NCBI GenBank assembly: GCA_029168955.1
Contig: JAPDOI010000363.1
Span: forward strand, 536,001 to 600,000
Length of the DNA: 64,000 nucleotides
From: Aplectana chamaeleonis
Lineage: Eukaryota; Nematoda; Chromadorea; Rhabditida; Cosmocercidae
Direction of reading: 5' to 3'
This document shows, piece by piece, positions 49,445 to 59,583 of the stretch. Numbering within the stretch: position 1 is the first letter of the stretch; every line of letters begins with the position of its first letter. The notes beneath the pieces are model-generated. The model did not search any database and was not told where the DNA came from. It worked only from the letters and a program-made list of their open reading frames with translations. Made by a program: the position numbers and the translations under genes.

Positions 49445-49740
49445 CCTGAGAATGATGATGATCGTTCGCCAAACTTCTTTTATACAGGGTCTTCATTGCA
49501 CTTCAGTTGGTGGGCGAAAATGTAATACCATGGAACGACAAAGGATTCTATCCAACAAAATTAATAAGGCGCAGGTTGAAAGCGCTCACATGTCCGTCCT
49601 TCACTGCTCCATGGTGTTTTCCAGACAGATTCCGCACAAGGTTCCTGAGCGCTAAAAGTGCGCATTGGGATATAAGCGTTTTGGCATGTGTAGCAAAACC
49701 GAAATGCTGGGCGCGTGCTCCTCAGAATGACGGGTGCCCA
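49445..49740 (-). promoter_or_regulatory. Conserved upstream region of copy B
   Basis: Mirror of the region before copy C. It has a TATAAAA box at 49,478-49,484 and a CAGG just before the ATG. The forward and reverse frames through it are shadows shared by all copies. Confidence 0.5.
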
Positions 49741-50059
49741 ATCTTTCTATGTCCTAACTTGGAATACAACTGAAGGATTATGAATGTTGGCAAAAAAACG
49801 CCATTCCTGGTAGAAGCCCCAGAAGGAACAGGACACACAGTAAGACAAAGCCTGGTCTTCCCGATTTTCAAAGAGTTTTAAGTGTTCTTGTGTAGGGGCA
49901 TCTTACTTGGTTATTTTTGTAATTAGCATTTACTTGGTTGGAGCAGCCCACAAATGCATTCGGCTGCAAAAGAAATTCTCCAAGGGTTTAGTGCTACTGC
50001 TGATGCCTGAGGCATCGACTGGTCTTAGCAAAACATTTTCTATTTTGAGCTGCTTAACG

Positions 50060-50340
50060 TCCAACCTCGGAATCGTTTCTCTGTTTTTTTTGCCTATCTT
50101 GAAAACGGTCTCACGCTGATTCCAACTATGTCCCTTGAATCGTACAAGACCCCCTGGGAACAAAGTTATGACCCTTCAAAAATTGAGCTACGAAAGCATG
50201 GCGGACGAATTGTCCGAGGCCTTCATTGGCAACCTATGTATACGAGCCAACCTGAACGAAGAGACAGGTTAAGATTGAGGGGCTATTGACCGGAAACCAT
50301 TGCTTATCTCGCCACTGTTGAGCTTGAAAGATCGTAAAAG
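50060..50340 (-). repeat. Diverged AGGCAGTG-MITE body (left arm)
   Basis: gcctatcttgaaaacggtct and gacgaattgtccgaggcctt match the family body in reverse. The mirror copy is at about 58,690-58,970. Terminal repeats are not preserved. Confidence 0.55.
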
Positions 50341-50619
50341 GGGCGTGCCAAAGTGGCTTTCGGATGTGGGCGCCCCAGGGTGGCTCTCCCCTATAACTCG
50401 CTTATCCGGAGTAATTGGAAGCTCGCACTTGGCAGGTGTTATATAGGGTGGGCCTACTTCACAACTGTGTGCAAATATCAGATTTCGTCCCTGAGCTTGG
50501 ACTGTGCCTTTAGTGTAATTTATTCTCAAAGAGTCACCAGTCAAAACCAAAAAAAACCGCTATTTTTGAGAGCTCATGGTAAACGCGTTTTAACGGTGGG
50601 GTGGACAGAAAGGATTCAA

Positions 50620-51097
50620 AGGCAGTGTCCACGATAAAAACCATGTCTGATTTTTTGGTATAGATGGGCAGCTGAGGGGCCTAGCGCAACCTTAACGTTG
50701 AAAAAAAAACAAGAAAAATGAGCTCGGAACGGTCCCCTACGGCCCCAAAGTTGAACACCCGTCAGCTCGTTACACCCCAGATGCACTTTCCACGCCCACC
50801 GACGTGAACAAATGAATGCTCGAGATTGTGAGATTTCCAATCAATAGCCCCGCTCTTTCCTTGATTCTCAACTTCTCTCTTTACTCAGGTCAGCTCGCAT
50901 ACATCGGCTGCAAAAGACGGATGTTACAAGCCTCGGACAACTCGTACACCATGTTTCCTTAGCTCAATCTTTGAGGGACCATAACTCCGTTCCCAGAAGG
51001 TCTTGTACGATTACAGGGACATCATTGGAATCAGAATGGGACAGTTTTCGAGATAGGCAAAAAAGCAAAGAAGGGATTTCTGTCGTGAACACTGTCT
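50620..51097. mobile_element. AGGCAGTG MITE (476-bp type), left arm
   Basis: aggcagtgtccacgataaaa at the left and gtcgtgaacactgtct at the right, flanked by TTCA and TTAA (51,098-51,101). Its mirror in the right arm is 57,933-58,410, so the insertion predates the palindrome. Confidence 0.85.
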
Positions 51098-51826
51098 TTA
51101 AGCCGCGAGCGCAGCGTCAAGGCTTGAAACTCGTTCGAGTTCTTCCCTCGGTAGGTAATGCCCATATGACCTAGCGAATATGCTCCCAACCACGATCTCT
51201 TATGTCAACATGAAGGGAAACGGAACTTTTTCCTACTTTTATTCAGCACTCTTCGAAACTCTCAGCGCACAACTCTCAGTTGCTTGTACCCTCGATGCTC
51301 GAGCGACTCACAAAGAGGAACTTGGGAGTCCTTCACCTGCGTCGTGGCTATTTTCGATGAGAGGTGAACGAATGGTCGTCTGATATTTCGGCGGCGAGCG
51401 CGTCTCAAATTTTTTGGAAGCAGGCAAGGCTTCTGAGGCTTCTACTAGGAATGGCGCATTTTTGGAAACATTTATAATCCTTTAGTTGTATTCCAAGTAA
51501 GGACAAGGAAACATATCTCAGATTCGCCACACGTCATGCTGAGAAAGCACGCGCACAGCAACCATTTCGGTTTCGCTACACATGCAGAAACGCTCATATC
51601 CCAATGCGCACCATAAGCGCTCACGAACCTTGTGCCGAATCTGTCTGGTAAACGCCATAGAATAGTGAAGGACGGACATGTGAGCGCTTTCAGCTTGCTG
51701 CTTATTAATTCTGTTGGATAAAACTCTTCATCGTTTCGTGGGTATAATATTTTCGCACGTGAACTGGGGTGCAATGCAGATCCTGCATAAAAAGAAGTGT
51801 GGCAAGCAACCATCATCATTCTCAGG

Positions 51827-51951
51827 ATGTTTTTCTTCTTTGCTGTAAGTTTTTCATACACCTTTTTATTTCGTCCAGTTTCCTTTTCTCGAGTCTCAAA
51901 GTTTCTCATTTCAGGCTGTGTGTGTTCTTCTCATCAGCATCGAAGCTGAGA
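51827..51951 (+). pseudogene. Secreted-protein gene, copy E: exons 1-2 only
   Basis: Exon 1 (51827-51844, MFFFFA) and exon 2 (51915-51951, AVCVLLISIEAE) encode the signal peptide, with a GT/AG intron and the family upstream region (51,480-51,826). Homology to intron 2 runs to about 52,055 and then stops. Exons 3-7 are missing and palindrome-core sequence follows. It could at most yield a signal-peptide transcript. Confidence 0.65.
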
Positions 51952-52292
51952 GTAAGTAGGAATGCTAGAGTATCTTCAGAATTTGACGACTCATTGTCGT
52001 TGGAGTAGATCCCAAAGAGACATCATTTTCGTGTATCGAGAATTCAGTTCAGTTTAAGGCAGCGTCCATACGTTGCAAGGGCGCGCGATTGCGCAAACTC
52101 TATGGCCATCGTGTGCTTTGATTTGCTAGCCGCTCTCGTGCGCTGGTCCTCGCGCGCCCACTCAGGAAATTCCGATGAAGTTACATGCGAATTAAGGACT
52201 CCAAACATGTTACCTTCGACTTATCTTCATAGCTTTAAGTTACATGTGACGCTCAACAAAGTAAGTGTTGTGCTGTGCGAGTTGACTTACAT

Positions 52293-52305
52293 GTGACATA
52301 AAGTG
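52293..52305 (+). repeat. Target-site duplication, left copy
   Basis: gtgacataaagtg is repeated exactly at 55,585-55,597 on the far side of the RTE insertion. Confidence 0.9.
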
Positions 52306-55300
52306 GGGGTGTGTATACAAGTCTGTTGGTACCTGCTCGTTGGTGCCCCTGCTTCTACTGAACCCAGCAGACGTTTGAGTGTACACAGGGAACGTTCGAG
52401 CGATATAGCGTGCACAACTATATCGCGAAAGTATCCCGCACATTGCATAAAGGTGTCGCCGTCCGGCACACTAAGGCCTCTGGTCCATAACACCTTAGGA
52501 TCCGTACCTAGGGAGTCATGGAGTCTTTGGCCACAAGCCACAATTTCGCCACCCTGAACTGTCGATCGCTGTCGAGTGATATCCAAAAAACTGCGCTATC
52601 CAGACTTCTGAGCTATTTCCATGCACCCTTTGCTGCTTTGCAGGAAACCCGCCTCAAGGATAGACCCGTCATCAGCGTCGGAGAGTACACCATCTACTGC
52701 GGTAACGCTGACGATAGGAGAGTGGGAGGCTGTGCAATAGCTGTAAGGAAGGATTTCAATGGTATGGTCAAGGAGTTTGGCTCAACGTCGTGCCGGAATG
52801 CATTCGTACGACTGCGGGATCGCAGAGGATTCAATCTGTGGATAGTGAGTGCTCATGCGCCCACTGAAACCGCCGAAGACAATTCGGAAGGATGCGTTTT
52901 ATGAGGAACTTAATACGTTGCTGGCCAGGATACCTTGTCAACATGCTGTTGTCGTGGGGATTGACGCAAATGCGAAGATGGGACTTGATCAGGAATCCGA
53001 AGTACTCGGTAAATGGTTCTACCCAGTGGAGCAAACATCGGACAATGGCTACCGCCTTGTCGACTTTTGTGAACGCAGTGGTCTGATTATTGCATCGACA
53101 TTCAAGAGGAATCATCGCCGCCATCAGCTTACGTGGCAGGGACCAACCCGGCTATCTCCAGAAGAGCAGCGGAAGCGGAAGATGACAACTTTGAAACTAC
53201 AGCTTGACTATGTCCTGACGAGGAATATTCCAGTATCGGACATTCGAAGATCTAGAGCTGTGTGGGATGTCGCATTCGATCCGGATCACCGTCCTGTTCT
53301 GTTGAACTTCACTGCGAGGATTCATAAGAGGAAGCGAGGGGCTCAGCCTCTCCAGAGGATTGACATGACAAGTCTCAGAGATGAAGAGTGCAGAAGGAAT
53401 TTCCGACAACGCGTTTCTATTCACATCGGAGTACGGACTAAGAAGAAACTTTGCGACGCGGATTCTTTTGTCAAGTGCATCCAGGACGCTTCGAAAGAGG
53501 CACTCCCGGTTGTACAGCCTAAGAAGAAGTTCGCCTACGTCTCAGAAGAAACAACATCTACCTACAACAGAGTATGTGCTCTCCGAACTGCAGGAAACTT
53601 CGTGGAGGAAAAGCGTCTGAGGAGGAAGTTGCGTCGGCAGCTTCAAAGTGACCGCGAACGAGAGTGGACGTGTGGAGCTAAGGAGTTCGAGAAGGCTTGG
53701 GAGGAGAAGAATCCGAAGAAAGCCTACACGTTGCTGCGACAGTATAGCGGGAAGATGAAGAGATCTTCTCATGTCTTGAACACTACCAATGGAGTTGCAG
53801 TTGGTGATGCGACGCTGCCAATATGGAAGGATTACTTCAGTTCACTACTGAATCGTCCAGCGCCATCAGTACCTGAGCTCCCGCATGTTCAGAGAGCACA
53901 TTACGATGTCAGTGAGGAACCGCCGACTGAGTCTGAAGTTTTGGATTGTGTCCGGAAAATGAAGAATGGAAAGGCAGGTGGAGATGACAACATCACTGCT
54001 GAAATGCTGAAAGCTCTTCCTCCGTCTGGGATTCGCGAAATGACCAACACCATCCAAGCCATATGGATGAGCGAAAGGATACCCGATTCGTGGAGACATG
54101 CGATCATCGTACCTCTTCACAAGAAGCTATCCATCACGGATCCTAAGAACTACAGAGGAATCTCTCTACTTCGTGTCATGTACAAGGTTTTAGAACGTAT
54201 CATTCTCGAGCGACTTATCAAACATCGTGAAGGAACGACCAGAGATGAGCAAGCCGGTTTTCGACCTGGAAGATCGACCATCGACCAAGTGTTCGTCGTG
54301 AGAAGAGTAATTGAATCGTGGCAGCGGTTTTCGAAGCCATTACAGCTTGCTTTTTTGGACTTTGAAGCCGCGTTCGACTCTCCGCATCGTGATCGATTGC
54401 TCAATGCTCTGCGAGCAGATGGAGTCCCGGAAAAGTATGTTCGGTTAATCGAGGACATGAACAAAGGAACAACAGCAGCAGTTCTTACACCTGTCGGATT
54501 TACGTCAGCTTTTGAGGTGAAAACAGGAGTAAGGCAAGGAGCCGTTGCAGGACCTTTTCTTTTCAACTTCGCCGTTGATGACATCATGCGTAGAGTTGCA
54601 GAACAGTTTCCTGCGGATGTGATCCTAACACCATCAGGACGCTCCCTTGTCGACCTGAAGTACGCCGACGACATTGTGTTATTCGCTGAAAACAACGCAA
54701 AACTGCAAAGGATTGTGAACCTCGTTTCGAAGTATGCCGCAGCCTATGGACTTCGTCTTCGTCCCGACAAATGCAAGCAGATGTGGGTCTCTCAGAGGCC
54801 TTCAACTGGAGTTTGTGTGGACGGACAACGTATCGAACTGGTGGACGATTTCTGTTATTTGGGCTGTTTGCTGAAGAACGATGGTGGTTATGCAGCGGAT
54901 ATTCGACAACGATGTGCGAAAGCTACGTCTGCACTCAATTCTCTAACCAAGTGTTTGTGGTCTACCACCATCGCGAAGGAAGTCAAGTTGCGCGTCTACC
55001 TATCCGCTATTCGCCCTATCATGATGTACGGATCGGAGACGTGGGCAGCACCGAAAACGCAGATGGAAAGGTTGGATTGCACGGAGAGGAAGCTTTTTAG
55101 GCGTTTGCTTGGATATTTCTGGCCGCTTGTATGCCATAACGAAGACCTTTACAAGGAAATCGACGCAGTACATCAACGCTTGACACGAGGGAGGTGCCAG
55201 CATCTCCTAACGCCATCTCAAGCAGCAATGGAAAGTCGACTTCGACTGCTCGGGCATATACTAAGAAGAACGCCGGATTGTCTCGTACAACACGCTTTAA

Positions 55301-55584
55301 AAATGCTTCCAAATCCTGTCTGGAAACGGCCACCTGGGCGTAGGCGAAAGTTCTGGACGGATGTGGTTAAAGAGGATTTAAAGTCACTCGGCATCGAAAG
55401 ACAGTTCAGGCGCGATGTTTCGTTTCGCAGGAAATGGAATAGTGACAGCTGGATGGAATGTAATCAAATTGTGGCTGAAGACCGTGAAAAATGGACACGG
55501 CTGACTACTAGGACGGCACACCTCGGTGAAGATGCGGAATGACCGCGTCAGGCGAAAGCCAACCGATTAAGTCAAGTAAGTCAA
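52306..55584 (+). mobile_element. RTE-clade LINE, nearly full length
   Basis: The 3,279-bp element is bounded by a 13-bp target duplication, gtgacataaagtg (52,293-52,305 and 55,585-55,597). The opposite arm of the palindrome holds a single copy of that sequence (reverse, cactttatgtcac near 56,724), proving the empty site. It has a short 5' UTR, one reading frame with endonuclease and reverse transcriptase, and a 3' UTR of about 40 bases ending in aagtcaagtaagtcaa-type repeats, as is typical of RTE elements. Confidence 0.95.
52518..55542 (+). CDS. RTE endonuclease-reverse transcriptase, one frameshift
   Basis: The first frame (52518-52904) carries the N-terminal AP-endonuclease motifs LNCRSL, LQETRL (catalytic Glu), VGGCAIAV and VSAHAPTE. 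The second frame (from about 52,885 to 55,542) continues with VVVGIDANAKMG and the endonuclease C-terminal SRAVWDVAFDPDHRPV. The reverse transcriptase motifs are LDFEAAFDSPHR (A), GVRQGAVAGPFLF (B) and the catalytic YADD in LKYADDIVLF (C). The frames meet at about 52,886 (aattcggaag), where one extra G relative to the expected NSKDAFYEEL reading explains the shift. Removing it would give about 1,008 codons, so this copy is recent but probably inactive unless the shift is an assembly error. It encodes the retrotransposition enzyme and has no host role. Confidence 0.95.
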
Positions 55585-55597
55585 GTGACATAAAGTG

Positions 55598-56723
55598 CTC
55601 ACTTGTAACTTAAATATGTTATTTTATCGCACACGTAACTTAACTTGGGGTGGGCTGTTTCCTAGGCAGGTATACGACGCACTCTCGAGCCAGGACAATA
55701 GCGTCGTCGGTTAAATTACCCAAGTTTGAGATGTTTTGCCCCGCACACCGGCTGAAGGCCCCGTATAACTGCTGGCAGCTTCCCGCGCGCTCGACGAGCA
55801 TGCCGTGTGTCGGTTTGCTGACCGCGTCGCGCGTTGGTGCCGGCCGCGCCGCGCGTGGGTGTCAGGTAACATGCACCAACAGTGCAAGTTATTCGCAATG
55901 TTGTGTACTATTAGCGCAACTTACATGATACATTAATCAGAAATCTGGTCAAGTTGCACGTCACATCTTATCAAGTTACTGGTGAACTTGAAGTAAGTTG
56001 AGTGAAGCCATCATGCAACTTGCGTTGAAGTCTCAGGTATCTTCATGATCGCGAGAGCAGGTAGAGTCCAAGCAATCATTTTAAGGGGCTTTCAGAGTGA
56101 CTTCGCTGTGAAATTCGCTGTCGCAGGGATTGTACAAAAGATGGGCAGTGCTACGCAATACTGCGTAGCACTCTTTATGTTTTGTACAATCCCTGCGACA
56201 GCGAATTTCACAGCGAAGTCACTCTGAAAGCCCCTTAAAATGATTGCTTGGACTCTACCTGCTCTCGCGATCATGAAGATACCTGAGACTTCAACGCAAG
56301 TTGCATGATGGCTTCACTCAACTTACTTCAAGTTCACCAGTAACTTGATAAGATGTGACGTGCAACTTGACAAGATTTCTGATTAATGTATCATGTAAGT
56401 TGCGCTAATAGTACACAACATTGCGAATAACTTGCACTGTTGGTGCATGTTACCTGACACCCACGCGCGGCGCGGCCGGCACCAACACGCGACGCGGTCA
56501 GCAAACCGACACACGGCATGCTCGTCGAGCGCGCCGGAAGCTGCCAGCAGTTAGACGGGGCCTTCAGCCGGTGTGCGGGGCAAAACATCTCAAACTTGGG
56601 TAATTTAACCGACGACGCTATTGTCCTGGCTCGAGAGTGCGTCGTATACCTGCCTAGGAAACAGCCCACCCCAAGTTAAGTTACGTGTGCGATAAAATAA
56701 CATATTTAAGTTACAAGTGAGCA
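55598..56723. repeat. Palindrome core, foldback-element-like
   Basis: Two arms of about 560 bases meet at agtgctacgca / tgcgtagcact with at most 4 bases between. The core is rich in aagttac and gtaactt words (tgtaacttaaatatgtt, gcaacttg), like the foldback at 2,678-2,970. It also contains a gtatacgacgca ... cccaagttt block shared with 29,960-30,055 and GCG-rich 24-bp-like units (ccgcgtcgcgcgttggtg). Twin frames on the two strands are palindrome shadows. Confidence 0.75.
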
Positions 56724-57075
56724 CTTTATGTCACATGTAAGTCAACTCGCACAACACAACACTTACTTTGTTGAGCGTCACATGTAACTTAAAGCTATGA
56801 AGATAAGTCGAAGGTAACATGTTTGGAGTCCTTAATTCGCATGTAACTTCATCGGAATTTCCTGAGTGGGCGCGCGAGGACCAGCGCACGAGAGCGGCTA
56901 GCAAATCAAAGCACACGATGGCCATAGATTTTGCGCAATCGCGCGCCCTCGCAACGCATGGACGCTGCCTTAAACCGAACTCAGTTCTCGATACACGAGA
57001 ATGATGTCTCTTTGGCATCTACTCCAACGACAATGAGTCGTCAAATTCTGAAGATACTCTAGCATTCCTACATAC

Positions 57076-57202
57076 TCTCAGCTTCGATGCTGATGAGAAG
57101 AACACACACACAGCCTGAAATGAGAAACTTTGAGACTCGAGAAAAGGAAACTGGACGAAATAAAAAGGTGTATGAAAAACTTACAGCAAAGAAGAAAAAC
57201 AT
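57076..57202 (-). pseudogene. Secreted-protein gene, copy D: exons 1-2 only
   Basis: Mirror of copy E. Exon 1 is 57185-57202 and exon 2 is 57076-57114. Exon 2 is two bases longer than in the other copies because of an extra CA in an acacac run, so its frame would shift. The donor reads gtatgt. Exons 3-7 are absent. Confidence 0.6.
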
Positions 57203-57932
57203 CCTGAGAATGATGATGGTTGCTTGCCACACTTCTTTTTATGCAGGATCTGCATTGCACCCCAGTTCACGTGCGAAAATATTATACCCACGAAACGATA
57301 AAGAGTTTTATCCAACAGAATTAATAAGCAGCAAGCTGAAAGCGCTCACATGTCCGTCCTTCACTATTCTATGGCGTTTGCCAGACAGATTCGGCACAAG
57401 GTTCGTGAGCGCTTATGGTGCGCATTGGGATATGAGCGTTTCTGCATGTGTAGCGAAACCGAAATGGTTGCTGTGCGCGTGCTTTCTCAGCATGACGTGT
57501 GGCGAATCTGAGATATGTTTCCTTGTCCTTACTTGGAATACAACTAAAGGATTATAAATGTTTCCAAAAAATGCGCCATTCCTAGTAGAAGCCTCAGAAG
57601 CCTTGCCTGCTTCCAAAAAAATTGAGGCGCGCTCTCCGCCGAAATATCAGACGACCATTCGTTCGCCTCTTATCGAAAATAGCCACGACGCAGGTGAAGA
57701 ACTCCCAAGTTCCTCTTTGTGAGTCGCTCGAGCATCGAGGGTACAAGCAACTGAGAGTTGTGCGCTGAGAGTCTCGAAGAGTGCTGAATAAAAGTAGGAA
57801 AAAGTTCCGTTTCCCTTCATGTTGACATAAGAGATCGTGGTTGGGAGCATATTGGCTAGGTCATATGGGCATTACCTACCGAGGGAAGAACTCGAACGAG
57901 TTTCAAGCATTGACGCTGCGCTCGCGGCTTAA

Positions 57933-58410
57933 AGGCAGTGTTCACGATAAGAATCGTTTTTCTGCTATTCCGCCTATCTTAACTACGGTCCCATGCTGAT
58001 TTCAATGGTGTTTTTGGAATCGTACAAGACTCTTTGAGAAGGGAGTGATGGCCCCTCAAAAACTGAGCTAAGGAAACATGGTGGACGAGTTGTCCGAGGC
58101 TTGTAACTTCCGTCTTTTGCAGCCGATGTATGCGAGCTGACCTGAGTAAAGAGAGAAGTTGAGAATCAAGGAAAGAGCGGGGCTATTGATTGGAAATCTC
58201 ACAATCTCGAGCATTCATTTGTTCACGTCGGTGGGCGTGGAAAGTGCATCTGGGGTGTAACGAGCTGACGGGTGTTCAACTTTGGGGCCGTAGGGGACCG
58301 TTCCGAGCTCATTTTTCTTGTTTTTTTTTCAACGTTAAGGTTGCGCTAGGCCCCTCAGCTGCCCATCTCTACCAAAAAATCAGACATGGTTTTTATCGTG
58401 GACACTGCCT
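57933..58410. mobile_element. AGGCAGTG MITE (476-bp type), right arm
   Basis: Mirror of 50,620-51,097. TTAA precedes it at 57,929-57,932, and TTGA follows it at 58,411. Confidence 0.85.
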
Positions 58411-58689
58411 TTGAATCCTTTCTGTCCACTCCACCCTTAAAACGCGTTTACCATGAGCTCTCAAAAATAGCGGTTTTTTTTGGTTTTGACTGGTGACTCT
58501 TTGAGAATAAATTACACTAAAGGCACAGTTCAAGCTCAGGGACGAAATCTGATATTTGCACACAGTTGTGAAGTAGACCCACCCTATATAACACCTGCCA
58601 AGTGCGAGCTTCCAATTACTCCGGATAAGCGAGTTATAGGGGAAAGCCACCCTGGGGCGCCCACATCCGGAAGCCACTTTGGCACGCCC

Positions 58690-58970
58690 CTTTTACGATC
58701 TTTCAAGCTCAACAGTGGCGAGATAAGCAATGGTTTCCGGTCAATAGCCCCTCAATCTTAACCTGTCTCTTCGTTCAGGTTGGCTCGTATACATCGGTTG
58801 CCAATGAAGGCCTCGGACAATTCGTCCACCATGCTTCCGTAGCTCAATTTTTGAAGGGTCATAACTTTGTTCCCAGGGGGTCTTGTACGATTCAAGGGAC
58901 ATAGTTGGAATCAGCGTGAGACCGTTTTCAAGATAGGCAGAAAAACAGAGAAACGATTCCGAGGTTGGAC
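58690..58970 (+). repeat. Diverged AGGCAGTG-MITE body (right arm)
   Basis: Mirror of 50,060-50,340. Confidence 0.55.
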
Positions 58971-59295
58971 TTTAAGCAGCTCAAAATAGAAAATGTTTTG
59001 CTAAGACCAGTCGATGCCTCAGGCATCAGCAGTAGCACTAAACCCTTGGAGAATTTCTTTTGCAGCCGTATGCATTTGTGGGCTGCTCCAACCAAGTAAA
59101 TGCTAATTACAAAAATAACCAAGTAAGTTGCCCCTACACAAGAACACTTAAAACTCTTTGAAAATCGGGAAGACCAGGCTTTGTCTTACTGTGTGTCCTG
59201 TTCCTTCTGAGGCTTCTACCAGGAATGGCGTTTTTTTGCCAACATTCATAATCCTTCAGTTGTATTCCAAGTTAGGACAAAGAAAGATTGGGCAC

Positions 59296-59583
59296 CCGTC
59301 ATTCTGAGGAGCACGCGCCCAGCATTTCGGTTTTGCTACACATGCCAAAACGCTTATATCCCAATGCGCACTTTTAGCGCTCAGGAACCTTGTGCGGAAT
59401 CTGTCTGGAAAACACCATGGAGCTGTGAAGGACGGACATGTGAGCGCTTTCAACCTGCCCTTATTAATTTTGTTGGATAGAATCCTTTGTCCTTCTATGG
59501 TATTACATTTTCGCCCACCAACTGAAGTGCAATGAACATCCTGTATAAAAGAAGTTTGGCAAACGATCATCATCATTCTCAGG
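59296..59583 (+). promoter_or_regulatory. Conserved upstream region of copy C
   Basis: TATAAAA at 59,544-59,550 lies 34 bases before the ATG, which itself follows ttctcagg. The preceding 250 bases are shared with copies A, B, D and E. The ttctcag before ATG also fits a trans-splice acceptor. The two readings, a TATA promoter with a very short leader or spliced-leader addition, cannot be separated from sequence alone. Confidence 0.55.

Noticed and set aside
51472..51909. 145-codon reverse frame, with a mirror frame at 57,087-57,557
   Set aside because: It runs antisense through the promoter block and exons 1-2 of copies E and D. It is intact in both arms only because the arms are nearly identical, and the matching frame in copies B and C is shorter and differs.
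56045..56274. Identical 60-codon frames on both strands at the palindrome centre
   Set aside because: They arise from exact inverted repetition and have no independent evidence of coding.
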